A DNA stretch of 64,000 nt from Demequina sp. NBRC 110053 (lineage in GTDB: Bacteria > Actinomycetota > Actinomycetes > Actinomycetales > Demequinaceae), in contig NZ_BBRJ01000002.1 in NCBI RefSeq assembly GCF_002090095.1, positions 1,798,817-1,862,816 of the forward strand. Direction: 5' to 3'. Shown piece after piece: positions 23,403 through 32,880 of this stretch (positions are counted from its first letter, which is position 1; every line of letters begins with the position of its first letter). Below the pieces are notes generated by a model that did no database searches, was not told the DNA's origin, and was given only the letters and a program-made list of their open reading frames with translations. The position numbers and the translations under genes are program-made.

Positions 23403-24941
23403 ATGACCACGGACACTGATGTCCCAGCCCTCGTCGAGATGCGAGGGATCACCATCGCCTTCCCTGGCGTGCTCGCGCTCGACGGCGTCGACTTCTTCCT
23501 GCGACCGGGCGAGGTGCACTCGCTCATGGGTGAGAATGGCGCGGGCAAGTCCACGCTCATCAAGGCGCTGACGGGCGTCTACACGATCGACTCCGGCACC
23601 ATCTCCATCGCCGGCGAGCGCCGCAGCTTCGAGAGCACCGCCGATGCACAGCAGGCCGGGATCTCCACGGTCTACCAGGAGGTCAACCTCTGCACCAACC
23701 TGTCGGTGGGCGAGAACGTCATGCTCGGCCACGAGCCGAGCGGCACCTTCGGCATCGATTGGAAGGGCGTCCATGAGGCCGCCAGAGGTCACCTCACGAG
23801 CCTGGGACTCGACCTCGACACGCGCTCCTCGCTCCAGAGCCACTCGATCGCGATCCAGCAGTTGGTGGCCATCGCCCGCGCCATGGTGCTGGACGCCAAG
23901 GTCCTGATCCTCGACGAGCCCACGTCGAGCCTCGACCGCGGCGAGGTCGAGCAGCTGTTCGCCGTGATCCGCGACCTCAAGGACAAGGGCGTCGCCATCC
24001 TGTTCGTCAGCCACTTCCTCGACCAGGTCTACGAGATCTCCGATCGCATCACGGTGCTGCGCAACGGCGCGCTCGTGGGTGAGCACCTGGTGGAGGACCT
24101 TCCGCGAGACGCGCTCGTCACCGAGATGATCGGCCGTGAGCTGAGCGACCTGGCCGCTCTGTCGAGCGTTGCCGACCGCGAGATCGACCGGTCGGGCGAC
24201 CCCGTGCTGCGCGCGCGCGGCCTCGGGCGCAAGGGCGTGCTGGATCCTGCGGACATCGACGCGTTCGAGGGCGAGGTCGTGGGCATCGCCGGACTCCTCG
24301 GCTCCGGACGCACCGAGCTGGTCCGCCTGCTCTACGGTGCAGACCGCGCGGACAGCGGGACCATCGAGATCGACGGCCAGGCCGCCAAGATCCACTCTCC
24401 CCGCCAGGCCATGGCCCACCGGATGGCGCTGTCCTCCGAGAACCGTCGTGCCGAGGGCGTGGTGGCCGACCTGACCGTCGCCGAGAACATGATCCTCGGC
24501 CTCCAAGCTCAGCGCGGATGGCTGAAGCCCGTCCCGAAGGCCGAACGCGACCAGATCGTCGGCGAGTACATGGACGCGCTCGGGGTCCGGCCCGCCGATC
24601 CCGACGTGCCCATCGGCAACCTGTCGGGCGGCAACCAGCAGAAGGTCCTGATCGCACGCTGGCTCGCGACGCAGCCCGAGCTGCTGATCCTGGACGAGCC
24701 CACCCGCGGCATCGACGTCGGCGCCAAGGCGGACATCCAGCGCAAGGTGGCCGAGCTGTCCGCGAAGGGGCTGTCCGTGATCTTCATCTCATCCGAGCTC
24801 GAAGAGGTGCTGCGCATCGCTCAGCGCGTGGTCGTCATGCGCGACCGCCGGCGCGTGGGCGAGCTCGACTCCAGCGCCGTCGACCTCGACGGCCTCATCG
24901 ATTACATCGCCCACGCTGAGGAAGGGAGCGTGTCCCGATGA
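23403..24941 (+). CDS. ytfR: Sugar ABC transporter ATP-binding protein, YtfR-like
   Basis: A 512-aa double-domain ATPase of the RbsA/MglA class. Domain 1 has GENGAGKST, IQQLVAIARAM and LILDEPTSSLD. Domain 2 has GLLGSGRTEL, in which the Walker A is degenerate as usual for the class, then LSGGNQQKVLIARWLA and LILDEPTRGIDVGAK. The start at 23403 (MTTDTDVPALVEM) is chosen because domain homology follows at once. Its 3' end overlaps the permease start by 4 bp. A second complete ATPase of the same type is encoded later in the operon. Confidence 0.94.
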   Translation: MTTDTDVPALVEMRGITIAFPGVLALDGVDFFLRPGEVHSLMGENGAGKSTLIKALTGVYTIDSGTISIAGERRSFESTADAQQAGISTVYQEVNLCTNLSVGENVMLGHEPSGTFGIDWKGVHEAARGHLTSLGLDLDTRSSLQSHSIAIQQLVAIARAMVLDAKVLILDEPTSSLDRGEVEQLFAVIRDLKDKGVAILFVSHFLDQVYEISDRITVLRNGALVGEHLVEDLPRDALVTEMIGRELSDLAALSSVADREIDRSGDPVLRARGLGRKGVLDPADIDAFEGEVVGIAGLLGSGRTELVRLLYGADRADSGTIEIDGQAAKIHSPRQAMAHRMALSSENRRAEGVVADLTVAENMILGLQAQRGWLKPVPKAERDQIVGEYMDALGVRPADPDVPIGNLSGGNQQKVLIARWLATQPELLILDEPTRGIDVGAKADIQRKVAELSAKGLSVIFISSELEEVLRIAQRVVVMRDRRRVGELDSSAVDLDGLIDYIAHAEEGSVSR

Positions 24942-26005
24942 CGCTGCTCAAGCATCGGCTCTTCTGGCCGGCGGCCGCCCTGGTGACGCTCCTGGCCGTC
25001 AACATGATCGCCAATCCGAGCTTCGCGCGCATCTCGCTGCGTGATGGACAGCTGTACGGAGCCTTGATCGACATCCTGCGACAGAGCGCTCCCCTCATGC
25101 TGGTCGCGCTCGGCATGACCATCGTCATCGCAACGCGCGGCATCGACCTGTCGGTGGGCGCGATCATGGCCGTCTCCGGCGCCGTCGCGCTCACCATCAT
25201 CGACGGTGCGGGCGACGCGAACAGCTGGGGTACCGTCATGCTGGCGATTGGCATCGCCGTCCTCGTGGCCCTCGTGCTCGGCGCCTGGAACGGGCTCCTC
25301 GTCTCGGTGCTCGGCATCCAACCGATCATCGCGACGCTCGTACTCATGCTTGCGGGCAGGGGAGCGGCGCTGCTGATCACGGACGGCTTTATCACCACCG
25401 TGAACTCGTCGCCGCTGTCGTACATCGCCTCGGGATACCTGCTGATCCTGCCGTTCGCGTTCTTCGTGTGGTTGGCCGCCGTCGTCGTCGTCGGGCTCGT
25501 CGAGCGGCGCACCGCGCTCGGCATGCTCACGGAGGCCGTCGGCATCAACCCCGAGGCCTCGCGTCTGGCCGGAGTGCGCTCGCGCGGCATCATCTGGACG
25601 GCGTACATTCTGTCCGGCGTCCTCGCGGGCATCGCCGGCGTGATCTACGCGGCGAACATCAAGGCGGCCGACGCCAATGCCGCCGGCTACCTCATCGAGT
25701 TGTACGCGATCCTCGCGGTCGTCCTGGGTGGAACATCGCTCATGGGCGGCAAGTTCTCGATCGCCGGCACGGTGATCGGCGTGCTCACCGTGCAGGCGCT
25801 CGAGTCGACCATCCTTTTCCTCGGCGTGCCTCCCGCGCAGTCGCCGGTGTTCTTCGCCGTGGTCGTCGTGATCGTGGTCCTCGTCCAGTCCCCGCGAGTG
25901 CACCGGTGGGGTCGGTTGCTCGGTAGCCGGTTCGGCTCTTCCGGGGGTGACGGCAAGATGCCGCCCGTCGCGACGCCCGAGAAGCAGAAGGAGGTCGTTC
26001 GATGA
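24938..26005 (+). CDS. ytfT: Sugar ABC transporter permease, YtfT-like
   Basis: A 355-aa inner-membrane permease of the RbsC/BPD_transp_2 family with eight to ten hydrophobic helices. Family hallmarks are LMLVALGMTIVIATRGIDLSVGA and VVLGGTSLMGGKFSIAGTVIG. It overlaps the ATPase upstream and the second permease downstream, so it is translated as part of a tightly coupled unit. Confidence 0.94.
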   Translation: MTLLKHRLFWPAAALVTLLAVNMIANPSFARISLRDGQLYGALIDILRQSAPLMLVALGMTIVIATRGIDLSVGAIMAVSGAVALTIIDGAGDANSWGTVMLAIGIAVLVALVLGAWNGLLVSVLGIQPIIATLVLMLAGRGAALLITDGFITTVNSSPLSYIASGYLLILPFAFFVWLAAVVVVGLVERRTALGMLTEAVGINPEASRLAGVRSRGIIWTAYILSGVLAGIAGVIYAANIKAADANAAGYLIELYAILAVVLGGTSLMGGKFSIAGTVIGVLTVQALESTILFLGVPPAQSPVFFAVVVVIVVLVQSPRVHRWGRLLGSRFGSSGGDGKMPPVATPEKQKEVVR

Positions 26006-27021
26006 CCGCCGTGGAATCCCGTCCCGACACCACCCCTGGAGTGGTCGCGAAGATCTCGACCTTCACGTCTAGGCACGCGTCCGTCCTGCCGACGTTCGCG
26101 GCCGTCGCGATCCTGATCTGCCTGCTGGTGGGAGCCGAGCTGTACTTCGGCAACTTCCTGACCCCGCGGAACATGTCCGCGCTGCTGCTCGACAACGCGT
26201 ACCTGATGATCCTCGCCGTCGGCATGACCTTCGTGATCGTGACGGCCGGCATCGACCTGTCCGTCGGCTCTGTCATGGCGTTCACGGGAATCTTCGGGGC
26301 GAGCCTCCTCGCGAGCGGAGTCCCGGCATGGATCGTCGTCCCCGCGATGCTCGTCGCAGGCGCCTTGATCGGCCTGCTGATCGGCGTGCTCGTGCAGCAC
26401 TTCGACGTGCAGCCGTTCATCGCCTCGCTCGCGGGCCTGTTCCTCGCCCGCGGCCTCGCGTTCGTGGTGTCGCTCGCGTCGATCCGTGTTGAGGACACGT
26501 CCCTCCTGTGGCTGCAGTCGACGCGCATCAGACTCGGTGACTGGTACGTGACGCCCACGGGCATCATCGCGATCCTCACCGTCGTCGTCGGCGCCGTCGT
26601 CATGCACAAGACCAGGTTCGGACGCACGGTTTACGCGGTGGGCGGCTCGGAGCAGTCGGCGCGGCTCATGGGCCTCAAGGTGGCTCGCGCCAAGGTGATG
26701 GTCTACGTCATCTCGGGACTGTGCGGCGGCCTCGCCGGACTAGTGCTGACCGCCTACTCCGGCGCCGGCTACCCCCGCAACGGCATCGGCACGGAGCTCG
26801 ATGTGATCGCGGCCGTCGTGATCGGCGGTACCCTCCTCACGGGTGGCCGCGGGTACGTGCTGGGATCGATGATCGGCGTGTTCGTGTACGGCACCATCAA
26901 GACGATCATCTCGTTCATGGGAGCCGAGCAGTCGTGGACCCACATCATCGTGGGCGCGCTGCTGCTGCTGTTCATCGTCGTCCAGAGGGCCATCGTCGCG
27001 CGGTCGGAACGCGGGAGCTGA
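26002..27021 (+). CDS. yjfF: Sugar ABC transporter permease, YjfF-like
   Basis: A 339-aa permease with the same family features (LMILAVGMTFVIVTAGIDLS, VVIGGTLLTGGRGYVLGSM). It is the second, non-identical permease, as in E. coli ytfQRT-yjfF, and forms the heterodimeric channel. It is followed after 58 nt by a second ATPase gene. Confidence 0.94.
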   Translation: MTAVESRPDTTPGVVAKISTFTSRHASVLPTFAAVAILICLLVGAELYFGNFLTPRNMSALLLDNAYLMILAVGMTFVIVTAGIDLSVGSVMAFTGIFGASLLASGVPAWIVVPAMLVAGALIGLLIGVLVQHFDVQPFIASLAGLFLARGLAFVVSLASIRVEDTSLLWLQSTRIRLGDWYVTPTGIIAILTVVVGAVVMHKTRFGRTVYAVGGSEQSARLMGLKVARAKVMVYVISGLCGGLAGLVLTAYSGAGYPRNGIGTELDVIAAVVIGGTLLTGGRGYVLGSMIGVFVYGTIKTIISFMGAEQSWTHIIVGALLLLFIVVQRAIVARSERGS

Positions 27022-27079
27022 TCTGACCTCCCCGGGCCGGGGGAATCACGACGCGCCTCGTCCGTGCCATCATGGCGGC

Positions 27080-28594
27080 GTGGACGAGGCGCGGCCGCTC
27101 GTGGAGCTCACCGACGCGACCGTGCGTTTTGGCGCCACGGTCGCGCTCGACGGCGTTGACTTCCGGATGTTCGCCGGCGAGGTGCACTCGCTCATGGGCG
27201 AGAACGGCGCGGGAAAGTCCACGCTCATCAAGGCGATCACCGGAGTCCTGGCGCCGGACGCCGGCACTCTCACCATAGCCGGCGATCGAGTGACCTTCGC
27301 CTCGCCTCACGACGCGCAGGACGCCGGCGTCTCGACGGTGTATCAGGAGATCGACCTTCTTCCCAACCTGTCGGTCGCGGAGAACGTCCTGCTCGGTCGC
27401 GAGCCGCGCCGGCTCGGACTCATCGCTCACCGCACCATGCGCGAGCGGGCCGCCGAGATCCTCGCCGACCTCGGGCTCGCGATCGACCCTGCGTCCCCGC
27501 TGGGCATCCACTCCCTCGCGATTCAGCAACTGGTCGCGATCGCGCGCGCGATCTCGACGGATGTCAAGGTCCTCGTGCTCGACGAGCCCACGTCGAGCCT
27601 CGATCTCGACGAGGTCGCCGAGCTGTTCCGCGTCATCCGCGAGCTCAAGCAGCGCGGCGTCGCGATCCTGTTCGTCAGCCACTTCCTCGATCAGGTCTAC
27701 GAGATCTGCGACCGCATCACCGTCCTGCGCGACGGCCGGCTCGTGGGCGAGTACCTCACCACGGAGCTGCTGCGGATCGACCTCGTCCAGAAGATGCTCG
27801 GACGAGAGGTGTCCTTCTTCAAGGCGCGCGAGCGGATCGAGGCCGCACCCGAGGAGCAGGAGGCCTTCCTCAGCGCGCGGGGCGTCAGCTCAGCCGGGAT
27901 CGCAGGCGCGGACGTGGACATCGCGGAGGGCGAGGTGCTGGGCATCGCCGGGCTCCTGGGATCGGGTCGCACTGCTCTCGCGCGCGCCCTGACGGGCGTG
28001 GACCGGCCCACGTCCGGAATCATCCGCCTCGAGCAGCGGGACACTCGCTTCGACAGCCCCCGCAAAGCCCTGTCGCTCGGCGTCGTCTACTCCTCGGAGA
28101 ATCGGCGCACCGAGGGCCTCGTGGGCGAGATGTCGATCGTCCAGAACATCGCCCTCGCGCTGCAGGCGCAGAAGGGCGCGCTGCGCCGCATCGCCCCCGC
28201 GCGGGCTCGCGAGCTCGCGCTCAGCTGGGTCGAGGCGCTGGACATCAGGCCGGCGGACATCGACACTCCGGTGAGGCACCTCTCGGGTGGTAACCAGCAG
28301 AAGGTCATGCTGGCCCGCCTGCTCGCCATCTCGCCACGACTGCTCGTGCTCGACGAGCCCACCCGCGGCATCGACGTCGGCGCCAAGGTCGAGATCCAGA
28401 ACCTGGTGGGGGAGATGGCCGACAACGGGCTGTCCGTCGTGTTCATCTCCGCCGAGCTCGAGGAGGTGCTCCGCGTGGGCGACCGCGTCGCCATCCTGCG
28501 CGACGGCCGCATCGTCGAGACCGCAGCATCCGCCGACCTCGACGTGGACTCGCTCATGGCGCTCGTCGCCCGACCCGATCTTCCGGAAGCCTGA
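27080..28594 (+). CDS. Second sugar ABC transporter ATP-binding protein (RbsA/YtfR class)
   Basis: A 504-aa tandem ATPase starting at GTG 27080. Domain 1 has GENGAGKSTLIKAITG, IQQLVAIARAI and LVLDEPTSSLD. Domain 2 has GLLGSGRTALARALTG, LSGGNQQKVMLARLLA and LVLDEPTRGIDVGAK. All functional boxes are intact, so it is not decaying. It resembles the ATPase encoded upstream but is clearly diverged. It lies between the permease gene and the lacI gene, so the operon has two ATPases for one permease pair. It may serve a different permease set elsewhere or be an alternative motor. Confidence 0.92.
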   Translation: MDEARPLVELTDATVRFGATVALDGVDFRMFAGEVHSLMGENGAGKSTLIKAITGVLAPDAGTLTIAGDRVTFASPHDAQDAGVSTVYQEIDLLPNLSVAENVLLGREPRRLGLIAHRTMRERAAEILADLGLAIDPASPLGIHSLAIQQLVAIARAISTDVKVLVLDEPTSSLDLDEVAELFRVIRELKQRGVAILFVSHFLDQVYEICDRITVLRDGRLVGEYLTTELLRIDLVQKMLGREVSFFKARERIEAAPEEQEAFLSARGVSSAGIAGADVDIAEGEVLGIAGLLGSGRTALARALTGVDRPTSGIIRLEQRDTRFDSPRKALSLGVVYSSENRRTEGLVGEMSIVQNIALALQAQKGALRRIAPARARELALSWVEALDIRPADIDTPVRHLSGGNQQKVMLARLLAISPRLLVLDEPTRGIDVGAKVEIQNLVGEMADNGLSVVFISAELEEVLRVGDRVAILRDGRIVETAASADLDVDSLMALVARPDLPEA

Positions 28595-28603
28595 GGCGGC
28601 ACC

Positions 28604-29635
28604 GTGGCGGACGACAGGCAGCGCGGCGACACCCCCCCGAAGGCGGCGAACATCTTCGATGTCGCCAGGCTCGCCGGCGTGAGCCATCAGACCGTCTCGC
28701 GCGTCATCAACGGCATGCCGAACGTCCGGCCCGCCACCAAGGAGCGGGTCGAGAAGGCGATCGCGCAGCTGCGGTACAGCCCGTCGCCGGCAGCGCGCGC
28801 CCTGGTGACGCGCCGCACGCGCACGATCGGCCTCATCACGCCGTCCGTCTCCGCCCACGGCCCCACGTCCATCACCATGCACTTCACCATCGCCGCACGT
28901 GCGGCGCGCTACTCCGTGGACTCCGTGAGCACGGCTCCCGACGATCCGGCGGCCGTGCGCGCCGCCGTCGAGGCGCTGCTGCGCCAGCGCGTGGACGCGA
29001 TCGTCCTGGTCGTCGCCGACTCGACCGTTCTCGAGTTCGTCCGCGGACTCGACCTCGGCGTCCCGCTCGTGGCCGCGGCCGCCTCCGCGCGCCGCAGCCC
29101 CCACCTGGTGTCGATCGACCAGTACCGCGGCGCGCGTGCCGCTGTGCGCCATCTCGTCGAGCTCGGCCACGACCGCATCGTCCACCTCGCCGGACCGGCC
29201 ACCGCGCCCGACGCGACGGAACGGCTGCGCGGCTGGAAGGACGAGCTGTCGGCGCATCGGCTCGAAGCCGCCGAGCCGCGCCACGGCGACTGGTCCGCGG
29301 CCTCCGGCTACCGGATCGGTCTCGACCTCGACCTCGGCGCGGGAGGGGCCGTGTTCGTGGCCAACGACCAGATGGCCATCGGCGTGCTGTCCGCCCTGCG
29401 CGAGCGTGAGCTGAGCGTCCCCGAGGACGTCTCGATCGTGGGCTTCGACGACATCCCCGAGGCCGGGTACCTGTTCCCGCCGCTCACCACCGTCCGGCAG
29501 GACTTCGAGGCGCTGGGCCGGATGATGCTGCAGAAGGTGCTGGTCGCGCTCGAGGAGCACCAGGACCTGAGCGAGGACACGCCGCTGCCGACGGAGCTGG
29601 TGGTGCGGCGGTCGACCAGGGCGAACGACGTGTGA
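28604..29635 (+). CDS. LacI family transcriptional regulator
   Basis: A 343-aa repressor. The N-terminal helix-turn-helix reads NIFDVARLAGVSHQTVSRVI, and the hinge region LRYSPSPAARALVTRRT leads into a sugar-binding core (TIGLITPSV, DAIVLVVADSTVLEFV, DRIVHLAGPATAPDATERL, AVFVANDQMAIGVL, VSIVGFDDIPEAGYL). The GTG at 28604 lies 9 nt after the second ATPase, so it is the last gene of the sugar operon and probably binds the operator at 22196. A sugar imported by the system is the expected inducer. Confidence 0.94.
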   Translation: MADDRQRGDTPPKAANIFDVARLAGVSHQTVSRVINGMPNVRPATKERVEKAIAQLRYSPSPAARALVTRRTRTIGLITPSVSAHGPTSITMHFTIAARAARYSVDSVSTAPDDPAAVRAAVEALLRQRVDAIVLVVADSTVLEFVRGLDLGVPLVAAAASARRSPHLVSIDQYRGARAAVRHLVELGHDRIVHLAGPATAPDATERLRGWKDELSAHRLEAAEPRHGDWSAASGYRIGLDLDLGAGGAVFVANDQMAIGVLSALRERELSVPEDVSIVGFDDIPEAGYLFPPLTTVRQDFEALGRMMLQKVLVALEEHQDLSEDTPLPTELVVRRSTRANDV

Positions 29636-29657
29636 CCTGCGAGCGGCAGGCGGACGG

Positions 29658-29730
<73 letters not shown>

Positions 29731-29912
29731 CGGGCGCCAGGGCGCTCGACACCAGGGTAGTGCGGCGCCGTCGGCCGGCGTGCCGACGCAGGCGTCCTCC
29801 CTCGCAGAAGCCGGGGATGGCGCGGCCGGTGGCGGCGGCGGAGGGCGCGCTCACGGTAGCCTGAGCGGGGCGAAGGAGGTCTTCGCGCGCGCTGACGGGA
29901 GGACTGCTCGGG

Positions 29913-31502
29913 ATGACCATCCGGCCGATCAAGACGTGGTCGCATCCCGGCGCGCTCCTCGACGCGCTCGTGGAGACGCGCGCGGTGGTCGCGGACCTCG
30001 AGTTCCCCATCCCGTTGGGCGACGCCGACGACACCGAGCGGATGCGCTCCCACATGGTCGAGCAGCTCGACCACCATCTGATCCCACGCGTGCGCGAGGA
30101 GGCCTCGCCCGCCATCGTCGTGGTGGCCGGCTCCACGGGCGCCGGCAAGTCCACGGTGGTGAACGCCCTGCTGGGGGAGCAGCTGACCGCCTCCGGCGTG
30201 CTGCGGCCCACCACCAGGATCCCTCACGTCTTCCATCACCCGCTCGACGCTGAGGTGCTGAGCACGATCGCGCGCGAGGCGACCGTGATCTCCACCGAGG
30301 CCGTGCCACGGGGCCTCGCGATCATCGACTCGCCTGACCTCGACTCGGTGCGCGGCGAGAACCGCGACATCGCCGAGCGACTGCTCGAGGCGGCCGACCT
30401 GTGGATCTTCGTGACCACGGCGGCGCGGTATGGGGACGCGGTGCCGTGGGACGCGCTGCGGCGCGGCTCCGAGCGCGGCGCCTCGATCGCGATGGTCCTC
30501 AATCGCGTCACCGTGGACGTCGCCGCCCAGGTGCGTCGGGAGCTGGTCGAGCGTCTCACCACCGAGGACCTCGAGACGCTGCCGCTGTTCGTGATCCCCG
30601 AGGACACCGAGGGCGGAGCACATCTTCCCCAGGACGTCGTCGGCGGGCTCGGCCGGTGGCTCGACGGCGTCGCGGCCGCCTCCGCATCGACCATCGTCGA
30701 GCGCACCATGCATGGTGCGACCGAGTCGCTCAAGGAGTGGCTCGAGACGCTCGCCGAACGCATGGACGATCAGGCCGTCGCAGCCAAGGAGGTGCGAGCT
30801 GAGGTGCGCCGATGCGCGGCGCAGGCCGAGCATGCTGGCGGCGACGAGTGGTACAGGGAGATCGCGACAGGGACGCTGCAGGGGCGCTGGCGCGCCGCGC
30901 GCGCCGAGGGCGGGCCGATGCACAAGCTCCGTCACTCGCACTGGGCCCGTCGACGCAGCGCACGAGAGCTTCGCGACGCCTTCGTGTCCGAGGTCCGTGC
31001 CGACCTCCTCGAGGCCGTCGAGGCGTCGCTGTCCGCGGCCGCCGCACGCGCATCGGACGCCATGGTCGCCGCCCTCACGCACGGCGACGCCTCGCCCGGC
31101 GCATGGCTCGCGGCGCAGCGCGACCCGCGCGAGGCCCGCGTGGTGCGCGAGCGGCGGGCGGCGGACGCGACCCGCGCGTGGCTGGCGAAGGTGTCCGAGC
31201 ATGCGATGAGCCTGCCTGGCGCGGCCCGCGGCGCTGAGATGATCGGTGAGGAGGGCGTCGCCGTGGCGCTCGCGTGCGCCGCGCTCGGTGTCGACGAGGC
31301 TCGCGGGGTGCTCGGGGTGCTGGTGAACCCGACGCTGGGCGACGCCGTCCACCTCGCGCAGGCCGAGCTGACGGCTGCCAGGCGCTACTGCATCAATCGC
31401 GAGGCGCTCGACCTCATGAAGCCCACGGACGTCCCCAGCCTGCTGCCCGATGCCTCGTCGAAGGTGCGCCTGCGCCGCGCGGAGCTGCGGGGGCTGCTGT
31501 GA
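29913..31502 (+). CDS. Dynamin-like/YfjP-like GTPase, first of a pair
   Basis: A 529-aa P-loop GTPase. G1 is GSTGAGKST (residues about 73-81), a Thr-rich switch I (RPTTRIP) follows, G3 is DSPDLDS, and a candidate G4 is LNRVT, which departs from the standard NKxD. The C-terminal 300 residues are mostly helical (ELRDAFVSEVRADLLEAVEA, ARVVRERRAADATRAWLAKV), suggesting a coiled-coil stalk; no convincing membrane helix is seen. It is followed 10 nt later by a second GTPase gene. Such pairs recur in actinobacteria and resemble bacterial dynamin-like proteins that act at membranes; that role is inferred. Confidence 0.8.
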   Translation: MTIRPIKTWSHPGALLDALVETRAVVADLEFPIPLGDADDTERMRSHMVEQLDHHLIPRVREEASPAIVVVAGSTGAGKSTVVNALLGEQLTASGVLRPTTRIPHVFHHPLDAEVLSTIAREATVISTEAVPRGLAIIDSPDLDSVRGENRDIAERLLEAADLWIFVTTAARYGDAVPWDALRRGSERGASIAMVLNRVTVDVAAQVRRELVERLTTEDLETLPLFVIPEDTEGGAHLPQDVVGGLGRWLDGVAAASASTIVERTMHGATESLKEWLETLAERMDDQAVAAKEVRAEVRRCAAQAEHAGGDEWYREIATGTLQGRWRAARAEGGPMHKLRHSHWARRRSARELRDAFVSEVRADLLEAVEASLSAAAARASDAMVAALTHGDASPGAWLAAQRDPREARVVRERRAADATRAWLAKVSEHAMSLPGAARGAEMIGEEGVAVALACAALGVDEARGVLGVLVNPTLGDAVHLAQAELTAARRYCINREALDLMKPTDVPSLLPDASSKVRLRRAELRGLL

Positions 31503-31512
31503 GGGGGCAGAC

Positions 31513-32844
31513 GTGAGCGTCCAGTTCGAGCACCTCGCGCCGCGCGACGAGACCACGGCGCTGCGAGAGCGAGTGGAGCGCCTGCGAGCTTCGATGGAGT
31601 GGGCGTCAGACGCGATCCCTGCATCGGTGCGCGACCTGGTCGAGGTCACGATCGGCCGCTGCCAGGAACGTCTCGCATTGGGCGTCGACCTCACGGTGGT
31701 CGCCCTCGCCGGAGGGACGGGATCGGGCAAGTCGAGCCTGTTCAACGCCATCGTCGGTCGCGAGTTCGCGGTTCCTGGCGTCGCCCGACCCACCACATCC
31801 GAGGTCAGTGCCGCGGTGTGGGGCGGCGGGGCCGACGCGCTGCTCGACTGGCTCGAGATCGGCGCCGACAGGCGCCTGGCCAGGGAGTTCGATCCGCTGG
31901 ACGGTGACGACGAGGCGGACCTGTCAGGCATGGTGCTGCTGGACCTGCCCGACCACGACTCCATCAACGCCGGCAACCGCGCCGTGGTCGACAGGGTCGT
32001 GCCGATGGCGGACCTGCTGCTGTGGGTGGTCGACCCGCAGAAGTACGCGGACCACGCTCTGCACGAGTTCTACCTGCGCGTCGCCTCGCAGCGCGACCGT
32101 CCATCGCTCGTGGTGCTCAACCATGTGGACCGGCTGTCGACCGAGGACGCCTGGGCGGTGGCGCGAGACCTCCAACGCCTGCTCGCCGTCGACGGGATGA
32201 CGCAGGTGCCCGTCATGCCGGTGAGCGCCAAGACGGGCCACGGCCTCGACATCCTGCGCGCCGAGCTCGCGGGCGCCGTGTCCGCGCAGACGGTCGCCGC
32301 CGAGGCCGTGCGTGCCGACCTCGTGAGCGCCGGCCGTGCGCTTGCCGGCGCTCTCGCCAAGGACGCCGATCCGTCCCTTCCGAGCCCTGACGAGCTGGTG
32401 GCCGCGCTCGCGCGCGCCGCCGGCGTGGACGCGAGGGCAGAGGCCGCCGCCGCGTGGGCGCGCGGCGCTCGAGCGGACGAGCCGGGGGAGTGGACGGTGG
32501 CCGTGGCGACCGTGGAGCGCGAGCGGCTCGACTGGATCGATGCCGCCACCTCGGGCCTCCCGCCCACGTGGCGTCAAGTGGTCGCGGACGCCGTGGAGCC
32601 CGCGCCCGAGCTCGCGCGACGCATCGTCGAGGCGCTCGAGGACGCGCACTGGCCGACCGTGGCGCCCCCCCAGGGGTGGCGGGCGGTCCTCGCCCGCGGA
32701 CGGGCCTCGAACGCGGCGCGCAAACGCACGCTCGAGGTGGGGCGCACGGCGGTTGCGGCCGAGCTCCGACCGGCGGTCATCGAGCCCACGGAGACCATCC
32801 ACGAGGCCTACCGCGCGCTCGACGAGCTCACGGAGCTCGACTAG
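31513..32844 (+). CDS. YfjP-like GTPase, second of a pair
   Basis: A 443-aa GTPase starting at GTG 31513, which follows GAGGGGG at good spacing, 10 nt after the first GTPase. G1 is GGTGSGKSS (residues 67-75), G3 DLPDHDS, G4 NHVD and G5 SAKTG, so all nucleotide motifs are present. The C-terminal third is helical with Ala/Arg-rich stretches and ends in a region close to PQGWRAVLARGRASNAARKR. The adjacent gene order suggests that the two proteins work as a heteromer. ProC follows in the same direction. Confidence 0.83.
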   Translation: MSVQFEHLAPRDETTALRERVERLRASMEWASDAIPASVRDLVEVTIGRCQERLALGVDLTVVALAGGTGSGKSSLFNAIVGREFAVPGVARPTTSEVSAAVWGGGADALLDWLEIGADRRLAREFDPLDGDDEADLSGMVLLDLPDHDSINAGNRAVVDRVVPMADLLLWVVDPQKYADHALHEFYLRVASQRDRPSLVVLNHVDRLSTEDAWAVARDLQRLLAVDGMTQVPVMPVSAKTGHGLDILRAELAGAVSAQTVAAEAVRADLVSAGRALAGALAKDADPSLPSPDELVAALARAAGVDARAEAAAAWARGARADEPGEWTVAVATVERERLDWIDAATSGLPPTWRQVVADAVEPAPELARRIVEALEDAHWPTVAPPQGWRAVLARGRASNAARKRTLEVGRTAVAAELRPAVIEPTETIHEAYRALDELTELD

Positions 32845-32880
32845 CGCATCGGCCGTGCCTCACGTTCGTCAGGAGACCTC

